Source: Candidatus Sumerlaeia bacterium (GTDB lineage Bacteria; Sumerlaeota; Sumerlaeia; SLMS01; JAHLLQ01). From it: a stretch of DNA of 32,966 bases. This document shows, one piece after another, positions 32,805 through 32,966 of the stretch (its first letter is position 1; each line of letters starts with the position of its first letter). Made by a program: the position numbers and the translations under genes. Location of the stretch: positions 1 through 32,966 of the forward strand of contig JANQSL010000154.1 of the NCBI GenBank assembly GCA_028284075.1. The letters run 5' to 3'. A model generated the notes under the pieces. The model made no database searches. It saw only the letters and a list, made by a program, of their open reading frames with translations, and had not been told where the DNA came from.

Positions 32805-32966
32805 TTGGCTGAGACTCTCAAACCCGACGCTCCACCACCGTCCCGGGCACTCGCTTTGGACGCTCTCCGGGGGTTTGCCATTCTGGCCATGTGCCTTTCC
32901 GGTCGTGTCCATGGGATTGTGGAACTGCCAGGCTGGATGCGTCACGCGCAGTATCCGGATATCGAA
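32805..32966 (+). CDS. DUF5009/HGSNAT-type membrane acyltransferase, N-terminal part (3' truncated by window edge)
   Basis: The frame is open to the end of the window. It reads SRALALDALRGFAILAMCLSG and then VELPGWMRHAQYP, the typical N-terminus of heparan-alpha-glucosaminide N-acetyltransferase-like/DUF5009 proteins: a basic-SLDALRG stretch, a first membrane helix, and a (P)xWMxHAQ loop. The start is uncertain: TTG at 32805 gives 16 residues before the motif and leaves a promoter-sized space to the divergent gene. GTG 32730 or ATG 32697 are also in frame. Relatives acetylate glucosamine or are uncharacterised membrane proteins. The rest of the gene lies outside the window. Confidence 0.7.
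   Translation, partial: MAETLKPDAPPPSRALALDALRGFAILAMCLSGRVHGIVELPGWMRHAQYPDIE

Noticed and set aside
1..32966. CRISPR array or insertion sequence
   Set aside because: No regularly spaced direct repeats and no transposase or terminal inverted repeats were seen on either strand.

Overview
The window looks like chromosomal DNA of a free-living, uncultured-type Gram-negative bacterium. By eye it is moderately GC-rich, at roughly 55-58 %. Two orphan type II pseudopilins with near-identical N-termini, a serine/threonine kinase fused to a WD40-like propeller, a receiver-PATAN protein and a secreted Asp-box propeller suggest a PVC-adjacent or Sumerlaeota/Hydrogenedentota-like candidate phylum. That placement is inference from gene style; no 16S rRNA or ribosomal protein gene is present.

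Layout, left to right. (1) 1-4460: the 3' end of a family 2 glycosyltransferase, tRNA-Gly(GCC), and an AT-rich gene for a protein with a TIR-like C-terminal domain. Then, on the minus strand, come a decayed short-chain dehydrogenase tail, a VOC/glyoxalase protein, a zinc-independent quinone-oxidoreductase-type dehydrogenase and a complete tmRNA gene with its terminator. (2) 4600-9340: a GT-C membrane glycosyltransferase, an SO_0444-type metal permease divergent from a LacI-type regulator, a shared terminator and pseudopilin 1. (3) 9535-12854: scpA, scpB and an RsuA/RluB-type pseudouridine synthase in tight order, then the receiver-PATAN protein. (4) 12938-15439: glnA followed by a P-II gene on the minus strand, with a CsaA-like gene divergent from glnA. 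(5) 15531-19927: a large transmembrane kinase with a propeller, whose stop overlaps that of a convergent PAS-LuxR regulator. (6) 20090-25915: a secreted multidomain amidase, pseudopilin 2, a YmdB-type phosphodiesterase, a PHP-domain protein and a cupin. (7) 25990-32966: a GT4 glycosyltransferase, PEP carboxylase, a secreted Asp-box propeller, a lipoprotein LD-carboxypeptidase and the start of a DUF5009-type membrane acyltransferase.

Most genes are housekeeping: chromosome segregation (ScpA/ScpB), nitrogen assimilation (GlnA, P-II), anaplerosis (PEP carboxylase), ribosome rescue (tmRNA) and wall turnover (amidase, LD-carboxypeptidase). The most accessory-looking segment is about 675-2380, next to tRNA-Gly. 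It combines a gene of different base composition, a possible defence or NAD-linked effector, with the remains of a truncated gene. No integrase, insertion sequence, CRISPR array or complete known defence operon is visible.
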